Source of the DNA: Gammaproteobacteria bacterium
GTDB taxonomy: Bacteria; Pseudomonadota; Gammaproteobacteria; Xanthomonadales; Wenzhouxiangellaceae
Direction: 5' to 3'
Length of the DNA: 22,746 bases
NCBI GenBank assembly: GCA_003561495.1
Contig: PWWM01000023.1
Location: forward strand, 1 to 22,746
Below, in pieces: positions 1 to 8,530 of this stretch; position 1 is the stretch's first letter; each line of letters begins with the position of its first letter. The translations under genes and the position numbers were made by a program. The notes beneath the pieces were generated by a model. The model did no database searches. It was not told the origin of the DNA and saw only the letters and a program-made list of their open reading frames with translations.

Positions 1-1564
1 AACGCATCAGCTCCGGATTCAAATGGCCGGGTTGGACGATGTCGTCCGGTGACAGATCACCACTGTGTGCCTTGTAGGAATTGTAGGGAATGTACATTTC
101 CTTCTTTCCGACGATTTCCCAGGTAAACCGATCCATCGCGCCGTTGAACATGTCAGTCATGTCATTGGTGCGCAGGCCATCCGAGGCAGTACCGGGATTG
201 TCGTAGGCCACGTTGGGCGCACGCCGGACGCGGCGCTGACCCGGGTTGTAAATCCAGGCCTGCCGTGGCTGGGCCAGCTGGTTGAGAGTCTCATGGACCA
301 GCAGGATGTTACCGGCCAGACGAGCCGGTGATTCCACTTCCTGGAAGAAGTACAGCAGGATGTTGTTGGTGTCCTCGATGGTGTTGCCTTCGACGTAATA
401 GAGTCCAAGCAACTCCTCGCGCAATCGAACCAACTGGAAGCTGCCACGCGCCGTCGGTGCGACCTGGTTGTTGTAGCGGGTACCACCAGTGCCCTTGTAC
501 TTGAGCTTGTGATTCCACATCAACTCGTAGGCATTCTGCGGCAACGGGAATGGAAAACCCTCGGCCACATCAGCAACACCCTCGCCATCGGCGATCAGGC
601 GACCGGTCGAAGCATTGCGAATCGATGCGTTGTAAACGAACTCTGGAAACGAAGCACTCCGTCGGGTCGGGTAGACCTTCATCCGGTAGGTATCAGGATA
701 ACGCTCAAAGGTGGCCATCTGCCCCACCGACAAGCGATCTTCATACTCGCGGAAGTTCTCCCCGGTAATGATGTAAAGCGGCTCATCATCGGCGAACGGA
801 TCGAGATGGCGATCACCGGGCTCGAATCCGGCCGGCCAGTCATCTTCGCTCAAGCCGCCATCCCAGGCCGGAATGCGACCATCCGGGCTGCCGGCCCGAA
901 TGGAGCCCATAGGCGTCAGGTCATTGCCGAGACGTGCGATGTTTTCCTCGGTTCGCGGGAGAATGGCATCGACATCCTCGACCGCCACGGCAGGCGCATC
1001 GGCAGCGCGTGTCGCTTCTTCCGCCGCACGGCGCTCGGCCTCGGCACGCTCGGCCGCCAGTCGTGCTTCCTCTTGTTCGGCGGCACGACGTTCAGCTTCA
1101 GCCTGACGAGCGGCCTCTTCCTCGGCAGCACGGCGCTCGGCCTCGGCACGCTCGGCCGCCAAACGGGCTTCCTCTTGTTCGGCGGCACGACGTTCAGCTT
1201 CAGCCTGACGAGCGGCCTCTTCCTCGGCGGCACGACGTTCGGCTTCGGCTTGACGAGCCGCTTCTTCTTCGGCAGCACGACGCTCGGCTTCGGCGGCACG
1301 ACGCTCGGCTTCAGCCTGACGAGCGGCCTCTTCCTCGGCGGCGCGGCGTTCGGCTTCGGCACGCTCTTCGGCCAAGCGAGCCTCTTCTTCCTCGGCAGCG
1401 CGGCGCTCGGCTTGCTCAGCTTCGAAACGATCCGCCATGCGGGCTTCTTCAGTTTCATCGACCGCCGGTTCATCTTCCACCACGGGACCGGTACCGCATG
1501 CGGACAAGGCCAGGGCCAGCGCGATTGCCGCGAAGATTTTCAGTGTATTTCCTGCTTGTTTCAT
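1..1564 (-). CDS. DUF1329 lipoprotein with coiled-coil insert, 3' end off the window
   Basis: The frame is open from an ATG at 1562-1564 to the window edge, giving 521 codons without a stop. The start has a lipoprotein signal (ALALALSACG, Cys near residue 23), so an outer-membrane or periplasmic lipoprotein is expected. Residues about 35-185 are an almost uninterrupted series of Ala/Glu/Arg blocks (AERRAAEEEAARQAEA), predicted long helix or coiled coil. DUF1329 starts near residue 205 with NDLTPMGSIRAG and IPAWDGG and continues through EMYIPYNSYK and GHLNPELMR, hallmark segments of the family. DUF1329 belongs to the LolA/LolB-like fold group, so carrying a lipid or hydrophobic ligand is plausible but inferred. 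It is the last visible gene of a unit with the DUF1302 barrel and the lipase, 14 bases below the DUF1302 stop. The coiled-coil spacer is the odd part: most family members I know have just a signal peptide before the domain. Confidence 0.9.
   Translation of the reverse strand, partial: MKQAGNTLKIFAAIALALALSACGTGPVVEDEPAVDETEEARMADRFEAEQAERRAAEEEEARLAEERAEAERRAAEEEAARQAEAERRAAEAERRAAEEEAARQAEAERRAAEEEAARQAEAERRAAEQEEARLAAERAEAERRAAEEEAARQAEAERRAAEQEEARLAAERAEAERRAAEEATRAADAPAVAVEDVDAILPRTEENIARLGNDLTPMGSIRAGSPDGRIPAWDGGLSEDDWPAGFEPGDRHLDPFADDEPLYIITGENFREYEDRLSVGQMATFERYPDTYRMKVYPTRRSASFPEFVYNASIRNASTGRLIADGEGVADVAEGFPFPLPQNAYELMWNHKLKYKGTGGTRYNNQVAPTARGSFQLVRLREELLGLYYVEGNTIEDTNNILLYFFQEVESPARLAGNILLVHETLNQLAQPRQAWIYNPGQRRVRRAPNVAYDNPGTASDGLRTNDMTDMFNGAMDRFTWEIVGKKEMYIPYNSYKAHSGDLSPDDIVQPGHLNPELMR
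1026..1420 (-). repeat. In-frame tandem repeats encoding the coiled coil
   Basis: Positions 1026-1127 and 1128-1229 are two copies of a 102-bp unit (34 codons) differing at only a few bases. Beyond 1229 the same modules (encoding ERRAAEEEAARQAEA and EEARLAAERAEA) continue in shorter, shuffled form to about 1420. The unit length is a multiple of three, so gain or loss of units would keep the frame. Confidence 0.9.
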
Positions 1565-1578
1565 ATTTGACCTCTGCA

Positions 1579-3477
1579 CTAGAACGAATAGCTAATGGAT
1601 GCAGAAACAAAGTCGCGGTCTCGCAATAAGTTGTTGCTGCCGGCGCCAAAGAAGTTGGTATAGGCGAAGCCAACATTCCACTGGGCCTGGTAATCGAAAT
1701 TCACGCCCAGTGTGGCCTGCTTGCGACCGGCGATGAAATTGCCGCCCGGACCGGGAGTCACACCCTGGACATCATGGTTGAACGCAAATCTCGGCGTCAT
1801 GTTCCACGGGGTGCCGAACACGGCGTTGTAGGTTGGCGCGATTACAATGCGATAACCCCAACTGAATGCAGTCGCAAACCCGTCCTCGGTTGTGACCGGG
1901 TTGCGCCCGGCGCCGCTGCGGGAATCGGGACCGCCACCAGTGTCGGTGCCCGGACCTTCGAAACGAAGCTCATCCCGGCCCGGCAAGTCCCAGAAATGCG
2001 TGGCGCCGATTTCACCGACGAGCGCGATCTGGTCTGCACCGATCCAGTTATTGGGACCAACCAGGTTGGTGAAAGTTGCCTGGGCCTGGGAAACACTGCG
2101 ACGCTCGTACCCCGGAATGAACTCACCCGGTTCATACTCACCGAGCTGGCTGCGGAAGCGCAGGTAGTCGGAGGGCAGGATGGCATTGAGTGGTGAAAGG
2201 CCGGCAAACAACAGTTCGACATCATCGATCTGGATCGGCAGGTTGCGCCGATAACTGACCTCGGCGCCGATTGACCAGCCCCCCACGGTGGTGTTCATGC
2301 TCAAGCCCCAGAGGCTGATGTCCTCCGGGTATTCAACAATCACCTGGCCAGTGCTGATGACCGGGCTGGTCACGGCCTGGCCGGATAGAACGGGCAGACG
2401 GCTGTGATACTTCAGGTAGTACAACCCGAACTCGGTGTCATTGAGCTGTGGGCTGAAATACCGCAGGGTCATCCCCCACTGACCACCATCGCGGGCATCG
2501 ATATCCTCACCACGCGGGAAAGCAGCGGAACAGCCGACAGCGACCAGCTCGGGCGGCAATCTGCCACCGTCGAAAGTCGCGTCGGAGGCACCGAAGTTAC
2601 CGTTGAAGCAGACATCGTCAAAAAGGTCGGTGTTGCGGACCGGCTGAGGCACCAGTCCGAAATTCAGCATCGCGTAGCGGCCACCAGCGGTAGCAAAGTC
2701 GTTGGTCGCGAAGAACGTGCCGGAAGGTTCGGCCTCAACCGCATCCCATTCGAACATCACCAGACCTTCCACCGAAAGATTCTGGGTCAGGTCCATACTG
2801 CCCCAGAGCATGTTCAGCGGCAGGAACGCATCGCGCAACTCGGCCCCGGCCGTTCGCAACGCTGTGATATCAACCGGGTTGATAGTATTGATGCCGCCGG
2901 CCAGGAAGGTACTCTCCCCCCAGCTGACCACTTGTCGCCCGGCGCGAAGCGAAAGCGTTCGATCTCCGACATCGAAGTCACCGAACACGTACGCATCCAG
3001 CAAGCGCGCCCGTCGACCGACCTGGTCCTTGGCGTCACTGGACAACTCGTCCATGTTGTTGAGGGTGAAGTCATTGAAAAAGTAGCCGCGGAAGAATGCG
3101 CCATAGCGGCGATAGTTGATCAGTGCTTCCGACGAGATACGGGCTGCATTGAAGATCAGATCTCCGCGATCGAAATTCAGATTGCCGTCATCGGAGTTGG
3201 CCGAGAAGCGCCCGGGTGAAGCGATCTGCTGCTCCAGTGGCAACTGGCTCACGAGCGGGTTGAAATACGATTTGGCCACCAGGTCGTCATCGCGGCTACT
3301 GACGCGCATACCGACACCGTAGCTCAAGGTGGTGTCGACATTCATGCTGAAATCACCCTGACGAATTTCAAATGCCTGGGCCTGTTGAGTCGACAGTGCC
3401 AGACCGATTGCGCAAGCCAGCAGGCAGGGGCGCACGGTGCTTGCCTGGCGGCGAGTCATTGATTTTTTCCGTGTCAT
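1579..3477 (-). CDS. DUF1302 family outer-membrane beta-barrel protein
   Basis: The protein has a signal peptide ending near TQQAQA-FEI and then a long beta-rich sequence with many alternating aromatic strands. It ends in SASISYSF, a C-terminal aromatic typical of outer-membrane barrels. Segments such as GDLIFNAARISSEALINYRRYG, split here around RGDLIFNAAR, and RAGRQVVSWGES fit DUF1302, which is commonly encoded beside DUF1329. I chose the ATG at 3477 (632 aa) because a good ribosome site (CAGGGAG, 3487-3493 on the minus strand) lies 9 bases upstream. An earlier ATG at 3501 overlaps the lipase stop (3494-3496) and would add eight polar residues. The barrel is probably the pore or docking partner for substrates handled by the neighbouring lipase and DUF1329 lipoprotein. 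The transport role is inferred from context; the family has no firmly established general substrate. Confidence 0.88.
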   Translation of the reverse strand: MTRKKSMTRRQASTVRPCLLACAIGLALSTQQAQAFEIRQGDFSMNVDTTLSYGVGMRVSSRDDDLVAKSYFNPLVSQLPLEQQIASPGRFSANSDDGNLNFDRGDLIFNAARISSEALINYRRYGAFFRGYFFNDFTLNNMDELSSDAKDQVGRRARLLDAYVFGDFDVGDRTLSLRAGRQVVSWGESTFLAGGINTINPVDITALRTAGAELRDAFLPLNMLWGSMDLTQNLSVEGLVMFEWDAVEAEPSGTFFATNDFATAGGRYAMLNFGLVPQPVRNTDLFDDVCFNGNFGASDATFDGGRLPPELVAVGCSAAFPRGEDIDARDGGQWGMTLRYFSPQLNDTEFGLYYLKYHSRLPVLSGQAVTSPVISTGQVIVEYPEDISLWGLSMNTTVGGWSIGAEVSYRRNLPIQIDDVELLFAGLSPLNAILPSDYLRFRSQLGEYEPGEFIPGYERRSVSQAQATFTNLVGPNNWIGADQIALVGEIGATHFWDLPGRDELRFEGPGTDTGGGPDSRSGAGRNPVTTEDGFATAFSWGYRIVIAPTYNAVFGTPWNMTPRFAFNHDVQGVTPGPGGNFIAGRKQATLGVNFDYQAQWNVGFAYTNFFGAGSNNLLRDRDFVSASISYSF

Positions 3478-3493
3478 TGTCTTGTTCTCCCTG

Positions 3494-5623
3494 TCAGTCA
3501 TCGGTCTGGATCAGTGAAGGATCATTAATGACCACCGTGGCGCCGCCGGACGCCACCATGCTGGCGGCCTGGCCCTGCATTTCCGCAGTTACCGCCGGGC
3601 CGGCAGAGGGATCCAGCAATGAGCCATGGCCGCCCTGCAGCATACGCACCGCACCTCGAATTCCAGACGGGTCCTGAGTGGTTTCTGTGATGGCGTCAAG
3701 TCCCAGCGCTCGAATCAACGGCTCGGTACCGGCCAGAGGCGCACCCTGGACAGCGTTGGGCACGACCGTGTCGCCGGCGATTTGCTGCAACAGCATGCTG
3801 TTGGTCAGTGAAGCCGCGCCCCAGTTGATCGGGTCTGCGGCATCGATGACGGTCTGGGCGACCAGAAGGAACTGGAAAAACTCCGGTGAACCCGGCTCCA
3901 CACCAGCTTCAGCCAATCCGGCTCGAATGACCGGACCGAATGTATCCGATCCGTTGAGCAGGTAAGCGATCCCGCCACCGGAAGCCGAAATCACGCCGTT
4001 GTTGACAGTGGGTTCGACAGCCATGAAAGGCAGACCGGTAATGCCGCCCAGGGACAGGCCGACGAAATTGATATGGGAACCGTCCATATCGCCGAGACCA
4101 TCGCCGGTCAGATCCATGAAGGGAATATTGAGGGCCAGCACCGACAGGTCGGCCTGGGCCTGGCGCAGGTTGTCGCGCGAGGTCAGCAGGCTTTGCAGGT
4201 TGATGAACCAGGCGCCCGATCCATCCAGTTCAATGCCGTCGGGATCATTCAGAGTCAGATCGAAGGTTCGCTCCATGGCAATCGGTGCAAAGTCCGTATT
4301 ACCAATATACAGCGGGCTGGTCTGGTCGGTAATGCCATGCAGGGGCAGGTCGATGGAGACGACGGCAAAGCCAATCGAAGCCATGGCGTCAGCCAGCGCC
4401 AGCATCTGCGATCGATCACCCGTGATGCCATGCTGGAAGATGACCACCGGCCAGCCAGACACCGGACGAGTGAAACCGGAGTTGGCATTGGGTACCGTGA
4501 TCAGCAAAGGCACGTTCAGCCGACCGGTTTCTACCGGAATGGGGTTGGCCACGGTAATGTTTTCCGAGCCCGGGTCCAGGCCCAGTCCATCGAACGGAGG
4601 CATGTAAGCGCCCGCCTCGGCGCGCCAGAAATCAAACAGCGGCGCGGCCGGGTTTCCTTCACTGGGGATCCCGAGATAGTACGGAAGCTCCATGACCCCG
4701 ACATAGAGATCGGCTATACCCGGTGAGTCGGGAAAGATGTCTGCCGTGGTCAGGCACACGCCGGGGGCCAGACAGGCCTGCCCGATCAGGCTGGAGGTCG
4801 GCTCGGCCATGGAACGAACCACATTGAGTACCGGCGTGATGGCCTGAGTGGTGGCGGTGAACGACAGCACGATGTCATCGCGGTTGATACCCACCGAGGC
4901 GGCCGCCGCTTCCTGAGCATTGGTCAACTGACGCAAAGGCTCCAGAGCCTGGGCCGTGGCGTTGTCCAGCAAGGGTTCAGTACTGTTGCCCGCTTCATCA
5001 ACCAGCGGATTGACTCGCTTGGTGAGGGCATAGGTCTGGTCCGGCTGGGCCACATTGCCCTGCGTATCCCGAACACCATTGGTCACCACCGCCATGTAGC
5101 CGGTCATTTCGTCCAGGGGGCGAAGCGGAACAATGGCCACGGTCTGACCGGTCGGATCGGTCGGCGCAACCGTGGCGACGAAATCCTGACCGGGAACCAG
5201 CTCACGATTGATGGCCTGGACCGCGATGGTGCCGAAGGCAAACTGCACCTCGAACAGCCGGACCGAGCTGCCGGGGATCACACTGGCCGGATCCACCTGC
5301 TGGGTGAACTGGAAACTCCAGGGTGCGATCGTGCTGAATCCGTCCAACGTACCCAGCGCGGCCAGAGGATCCGTAAAATCGTTCGGATCTTCTGCCGGCG
5401 TATTCAGAGTCAAGTCGGTCGAACCAGACAACAAGAGATTGGTCGGGAACGGCAATTCACCTTCGGCCGGGTCGAAAATGGCCGTCATGTTCTGACTGAC
5501 CGGAGTGTCGTCGGGATTCGTGGCCGGCTCCTGTGGCGTGGCCCGGTCCACGCTGGATCCACCGCCACAGCCAACCAGCCATAGCAGTGAAAGTACAAGA
5601 GCCAGAGACAGGCGTACCTTCAT
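3494..5623 (-). CDS. VolA/Pla-1 family lipoprotein lipase/phospholipase
   Basis: This 709-aa protein begins with a lipoprotein signal (LLWLVGCGGGSS, Cys 19), so it should be lipid-anchored, possibly on the cell surface. Residues about 45-330 resemble the bacterial virulence-factor lipase N-terminal domain (FDPAEGELPFPTNLLLSG). The C-terminal half is an alpha/beta hydrolase with an oxyanion region (VVIFQHGITGDRSQML) and a nucleophile elbow GLSLGG, Ser near residue 524. Candidate acid and His residues lie in AGDTVVPN and QGGHGSLLDP. VolA of Vibrio cholerae is a surface lysophospholipase releasing fatty acids for uptake; that function is extrapolated here. A ribosome site GGGGAG lies 7 bases before the ATG. 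It is first in the unit with the DUF1302 and DUF1329 genes, and its stop is followed within 20 bases by the DUF1302 start. Whether it acts on lysophospholipid, triglyceride or another ester cannot be told from sequence. Confidence 0.87.
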   Translation of the reverse strand: MKVRLSLALVLSLLWLVGCGGGSSVDRATPQEPATNPDDTPVSQNMTAIFDPAEGELPFPTNLLLSGSTDLTLNTPAEDPNDFTDPLAALGTLDGFSTIAPWSFQFTQQVDPASVIPGSSVRLFEVQFAFGTIAVQAINRELVPGQDFVATVAPTDPTGQTVAIVPLRPLDEMTGYMAVVTNGVRDTQGNVAQPDQTYALTKRVNPLVDEAGNSTEPLLDNATAQALEPLRQLTNAQEAAAASVGINRDDIVLSFTATTQAITPVLNVVRSMAEPTSSLIGQACLAPGVCLTTADIFPDSPGIADLYVGVMELPYYLGIPSEGNPAAPLFDFWRAEAGAYMPPFDGLGLDPGSENITVANPIPVETGRLNVPLLITVPNANSGFTRPVSGWPVVIFQHGITGDRSQMLALADAMASIGFAVVSIDLPLHGITDQTSPLYIGNTDFAPIAMERTFDLTLNDPDGIELDGSGAWFINLQSLLTSRDNLRQAQADLSVLALNIPFMDLTGDGLGDMDGSHINFVGLSLGGITGLPFMAVEPTVNNGVISASGGGIAYLLNGSDTFGPVIRAGLAEAGVEPGSPEFFQFLLVAQTVIDAADPINWGAASLTNSMLLQQIAGDTVVPNAVQGAPLAGTEPLIRALGLDAITETTQDPSGIRGAVRMLQGGHGSLLDPSAGPAVTAEMQGQAASMVASGGATVVINDPSLIQTDD

Positions 5624-5663
5624 GTGTTTACTCCCCGAAGCTTAGATGCTTTGTGATTGGAAT

Positions 5664-5718
5664 ACTGTCCGGTATGGTACACACCAAATCCGGCACTGTC
5701 CTTATGATATGAACATAA
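5664..5718. promoter_or_regulatory. Divergent control region with spaced direct repeats and a possible -10
   Basis: The 116 bases between the lipase start and the transporter start hold two copies of ACTGTCC (5664-5670 and 5695-5701) spaced exactly 31 bases apart, about three helical turns. They flank an imperfect palindrome GGTATGGTACACACC (5671-5685). A plus-strand TATGAT (5703-5708) would be a good -10 for the transporter but has no matching -35. TTATG/CATAA (5702-5706, 5714-5718) forms a small inverted repeat. Regulator binding is inferred. Confidence 0.35.
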
Positions 5719-5739
5719 CGTAAATTTTTGCAAGCACTG

Positions 5740-7140
5740 ATGTTCAACAAGCTACCATCCTTCTGGCCACGATTGTTTCTATTGGCCGGGCCGGCGGGTG
5801 CTGTCGCCGTTCTGACCCTCTGCCAGCATCATGCCGGATTGGGCCTGGGGCCATCGGCGACGGCAGCCGTGACATTCTGGTGCGCGGTCTGGTGGCTGAC
5901 CGAACCCGTTCCCATTCCCGTGACCTCTCTGCTGCCGATTGCCCTGCTCCCAATGGCCGGTGCGCTGACGCCCACCCAGGTGGCGGAGAGTTACGGCAGT
6001 CCGCTGATTCTGTTACTGCTGGGCGGCTTCATGCTCTCCGGCGCACTGGCCAAATGCGGCGCGCATCGACGCCTGGCGCTGGTCATGATCCACGCCTGTT
6101 CGCGGTTCGGGCTGCGTGGCCTGGTACTGGGCTTCATGCTCGCGGCCAGCATTCTGTCGATGTGGATTTCCAACACCGCTACCACCTTGATGCTGCTGCC
6201 GGTGGCCCTGGCCGTTCTCGAGGACAAGCGGTTTCGCCATCTGACCGTGCCATTGCTGCTGGGCATGGCCTATGCGGCCAGCCTGGGCGGCACCGGCACC
6301 CCCATCGGCACGCCGCCGAACCTGATCTACATGCAGGTGGCCGAGGATCAATTCGGGACCGCCGCTTCTTTTCCCCTCTGGATGAGCTGGGGGATCCCGG
6401 TGGTGGTTCTGTTCCTGCCGCTGATGTTTCTGTGGCTGACCCGCAGCGTCGGTCGCGGCGAGCTGCCGACCATGGAAAGACCGGGACCATGGCGAACCGC
6501 AGAAATCCGGGTCCTGACCGTATTTGGCATTACCGCGCTGTTGTGGATGACTCGCACTGCACCCTTTGGAGGCTGGCAGGAGTGGCTGAATCTGCCCCAT
6601 GCCAACGACGCCTCGGTGGCCATGCTGGCCGTGGTGGCGTTGTGCATGATCAGCAACGGTGAACGCGATCGACCCGGACGATTGCTTGACTGGGACACAG
6701 CCGGAAATATTCCCTGGGGCGTGCTGATCCTGTTTGCCGGCGGAATTACCATTGCGCGCGCCTTCATCGAGACCGGACTGAGTGACAGCCTGGCTGGGCA
6801 GTTGACCATATTGGCCGGATTGCCGCCCTGGCTGATGGTGTTGTGCGTCTGCCTGGGAGTGACATTCCTGACCGAGATGACCAGCAATACCGCCACCACC
6901 TCGTTGCTGATGCCGGTGCTGGCCGCCACCGCCATTGCCGCCGAAATTCCACCGGAGCTTTTGATGGTGCCGGCCGCCATCAGCGCCTCGTGCGCCTTCA
7001 TGCTGCCGGTCGCGACCGCACCCAATGCCGTGGTTTACGGATCCGGACGAGTCACGGTCAGACGCATGGCCGGAGAGGGTCTGGTACTCAACCTGATCGG
7101 CGCCTGCGTCATCACTCTGGTGGTCATGCTGCGCTTCTGA
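5740..7140 (+). CDS. DASS/SLC13 family anion symporter
   Basis: This polytopic membrane protein of 466 aa has the two internal repeats of the divalent anion:Na+ symporter family. Each carries the family SNT signature: ISNTATTLMLLPVALAV near residue 142 and TSNTATTSLLMPVLAA near residue 381. Between them lies GGTGTPIGTPPNLIYMQV, the conserved ligand and sodium loop. Family substrates are dicarboxylates, citrate, sulfate and related anions; the exact substrate is not readable here, though the motif layout favours a carboxylate-type transporter. The ATG at 5740 is preferred; an in-frame TTG at 5728 would add four residues. No clear Shine-Dalgarno sequence precedes either. It is divergent from the lipase unit and codirectional with the NRAMP-like gene 111 bases downstream. 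Confidence 0.9.
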   Translation: MFNKLPSFWPRLFLLAGPAGAVAVLTLCQHHAGLGLGPSATAAVTFWCAVWWLTEPVPIPVTSLLPIALLPMAGALTPTQVAESYGSPLILLLLGGFMLSGALAKCGAHRRLALVMIHACSRFGLRGLVLGFMLAASILSMWISNTATTLMLLPVALAVLEDKRFRHLTVPLLLGMAYAASLGGTGTPIGTPPNLIYMQVAEDQFGTAASFPLWMSWGIPVVVLFLPLMFLWLTRSVGRGELPTMERPGPWRTAEIRVLTVFGITALLWMTRTAPFGGWQEWLNLPHANDASVAMLAVVALCMISNGERDRPGRLLDWDTAGNIPWGVLILFAGGITIARAFIETGLSDSLAGQLTILAGLPPWLMVLCVCLGVTFLTEMTSNTATTSLLMPVLAATAIAAEIPPELLMVPAAISASCAFMLPVATAPNAVVYGSGRVTVRRMAGEGLVLNLIGACVITLVVMLRF

Positions 7141-7159
7141 TTTGCCGAGCGCAGGCTTG

Positions 7160-7230
7160 GCCGGTAGAATCCGGCAGCTTCGGGGCTAAGGGCTCGCGAA
7201 AGAGTAACTTCCCATTTTGGCGCGCCCTAA
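7160..7230 (+). promoter_or_regulatory. Two hairpins between the transporter genes
   Basis: A perfect 5-bp stem GCCGG/CCGGC with loop TAGAAT lies at 7160-7175. A second stem pairs 7187-7193 and 7196-7198 with 7221-7230 (TAAGGGC..GCG against CGCGCCCTAA, one A-A mismatch and a 2-base bulge) around a 22-base loop. Neither has a T-run, so a classic terminator is unlikely; a leader element for the NRAMP-like gene is possible. It matches no riboswitch I recognise. Confidence 0.3.
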
Positions 7231-7251
7231 GGCCATTGCCTGGATAAATCA

Positions 7252-8526
7252 ATGAACAAGTTTGAGAAACATCCCCTGCGCGCCGCAATTGGTCCTGGCC
7301 TGCTGATGGCCGGCGCCGCGGTTGGAGTGTCGCACCTGGTCCAGGCCACCCGTGCCGGGGCGGAGTACGGCCTGGCCTTGCTGGCCCTGGTGATCGTGGC
7401 CTGCGTGCTGAAATTTCCGTTCATCGAATTCGGACCGCGTTACGCCGCGGCCACCGGCGAGAACATGATTCGCGGCTATCAGCGCATGGGCGGTTTTGCC
7501 CTGGGTATTTTCAGCCTGATCACCATTGCCACGATGTTCTTCATCCAGGCCAGCGTGACCGTGGTCACGGCCGGCCTGGCCGGCCTGGTGTTTGGTCTGG
7601 ACATGTCGATCACCATGCTGTCTTTCCTGGTCCTGCTGGGCTGCATCATCGTCCTGACCATCGGCCACTACCGTGGACTGGACCTGATCATGAAAATGAT
7701 CATGGCGGCACTGTCGATTTCCACCCTGGCCGCGGTCGCCCTGGCCTTCGGCGCCGGGCCCGACTGGGGCGCGATGAATCCATTGGCCGGCTGGGATCGG
7801 ATCTGGACCGCGGCGGGATTTGCCTTCATTCTTGCCCTGTTGGGTTGGATGCCCATCCCCCTCGATGTGGCGGCCTGGCATTCTCTTTGGACACTGGAGC
7901 GAGCCAAGCAAACCGGCCGCACCCCCAGTGTTCGCCATGCCGTGTTCGATGTTCGCCTTGGCTATGCTGCGGCAACGATTCTGGCCGCGCTGTTCCTGCT
8001 GCTCGGTGCGTTGGTCATGTACGGTAGCGGCGAAACCTTCCCGGCCTCAGCCGCAGGTTTCTCGGCCAGCCTGGTCGATTTGTATGCCGCCAGTCTGGGC
8101 GAGTGGTCGCGGCCCCTGATTGCCGTTGCGGCGCTGACCACGATGTTCTCAACCACCCTGGCGGTCACTGACGCTTATCCTCGGGCGGTGCGTGCACTGA
8201 TCGAGGTGAGCGGCGTCGCCGATGACAAGGACAAGGCGCCCAACCTGCACCGGGGGCGCTACGTCAGCGCCATGTTGCTGATCACCATCGGTGCGCTGAT
8301 CATCATCAATTACCTCGGCGATCATTTCACCGTGCTGATCGATTTCACCACCACGGTGTCTTTCCTGGCCGCACCCGTGCTGGCCTGGCTGAGCCTGAAG
8401 TTACTGACCGGCCCGTACACCCCGACCGATCACCAGCCAGGCCCGGCCCTCAGGGCCCTGGCCTGGACCGGCCTTGCCTTCCTGGTCCTGTTCTGCCTGA
8501 TCTGGGTCGGCTGGAGAATCTTCTAG
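7252..8526 (+). CDS. NRAMP (SLC11)-like transporter with non-canonical binding site
   Basis: This 424-aa membrane protein starts with IGPGLLMAGAAVGVSHLVQ, which aligns with TM1 of NRAMP transporters (canonical GPG...DPGN). TM6 reads LLGWMPIPLDVAAWHS where canonical members have the metal-coordinating MPHN. The N-terminal GPGLL motif, about 11 membrane segments and the length fit the superfamily. The DPGN Asp/Asn that bind Mn2+ or Fe2+ are replaced by Gly/Val/Ser/His, while TM6 keeps the Met-Pro and adds Asp, Trp and His. Classical transition-metal symport therefore should not be assumed; Mg2+ or a different substrate is possible. The ATG at 7252 has only a weak upstream GGA. It follows the anion symporter on the same strand and ends convergently with lpdA, separated by a heptamer array. 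Confidence 0.82.
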   Translation: MNKFEKHPLRAAIGPGLLMAGAAVGVSHLVQATRAGAEYGLALLALVIVACVLKFPFIEFGPRYAAATGENMIRGYQRMGGFALGIFSLITIATMFFIQASVTVVTAGLAGLVFGLDMSITMLSFLVLLGCIIVLTIGHYRGLDLIMKMIMAALSISTLAAVALAFGAGPDWGAMNPLAGWDRIWTAAGFAFILALLGWMPIPLDVAAWHSLWTLERAKQTGRTPSVRHAVFDVRLGYAAATILAALFLLLGALVMYGSGETFPASAAGFSASLVDLYAASLGEWSRPLIAVAALTTMFSTTLAVTDAYPRAVRALIEVSGVADDKDKAPNLHRGRYVSAMLLITIGALIIINYLGDHFTVLIDFTTTVSFLAAPVLAWLSLKLLTGPYTPTDHQPGPALRALAWTGLAFLVLFCLIWVGWRIF

Positions 8527-8530
8527 ACAA

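Noticed and set aside
509..1570. Long plus-strand frame of 353 codons rich in GLGTLGRQ-like repeats
   Set aside because: It is the antisense reading of the coiled-coil repeats of the DUF1329 lipoprotein gene; the minus-strand frame has the signal peptide and conserved domain.
7160..7175. Rho-independent terminator after the anion symporter
   Set aside because: The stem is only 5 bp and no T-run follows on either strand.
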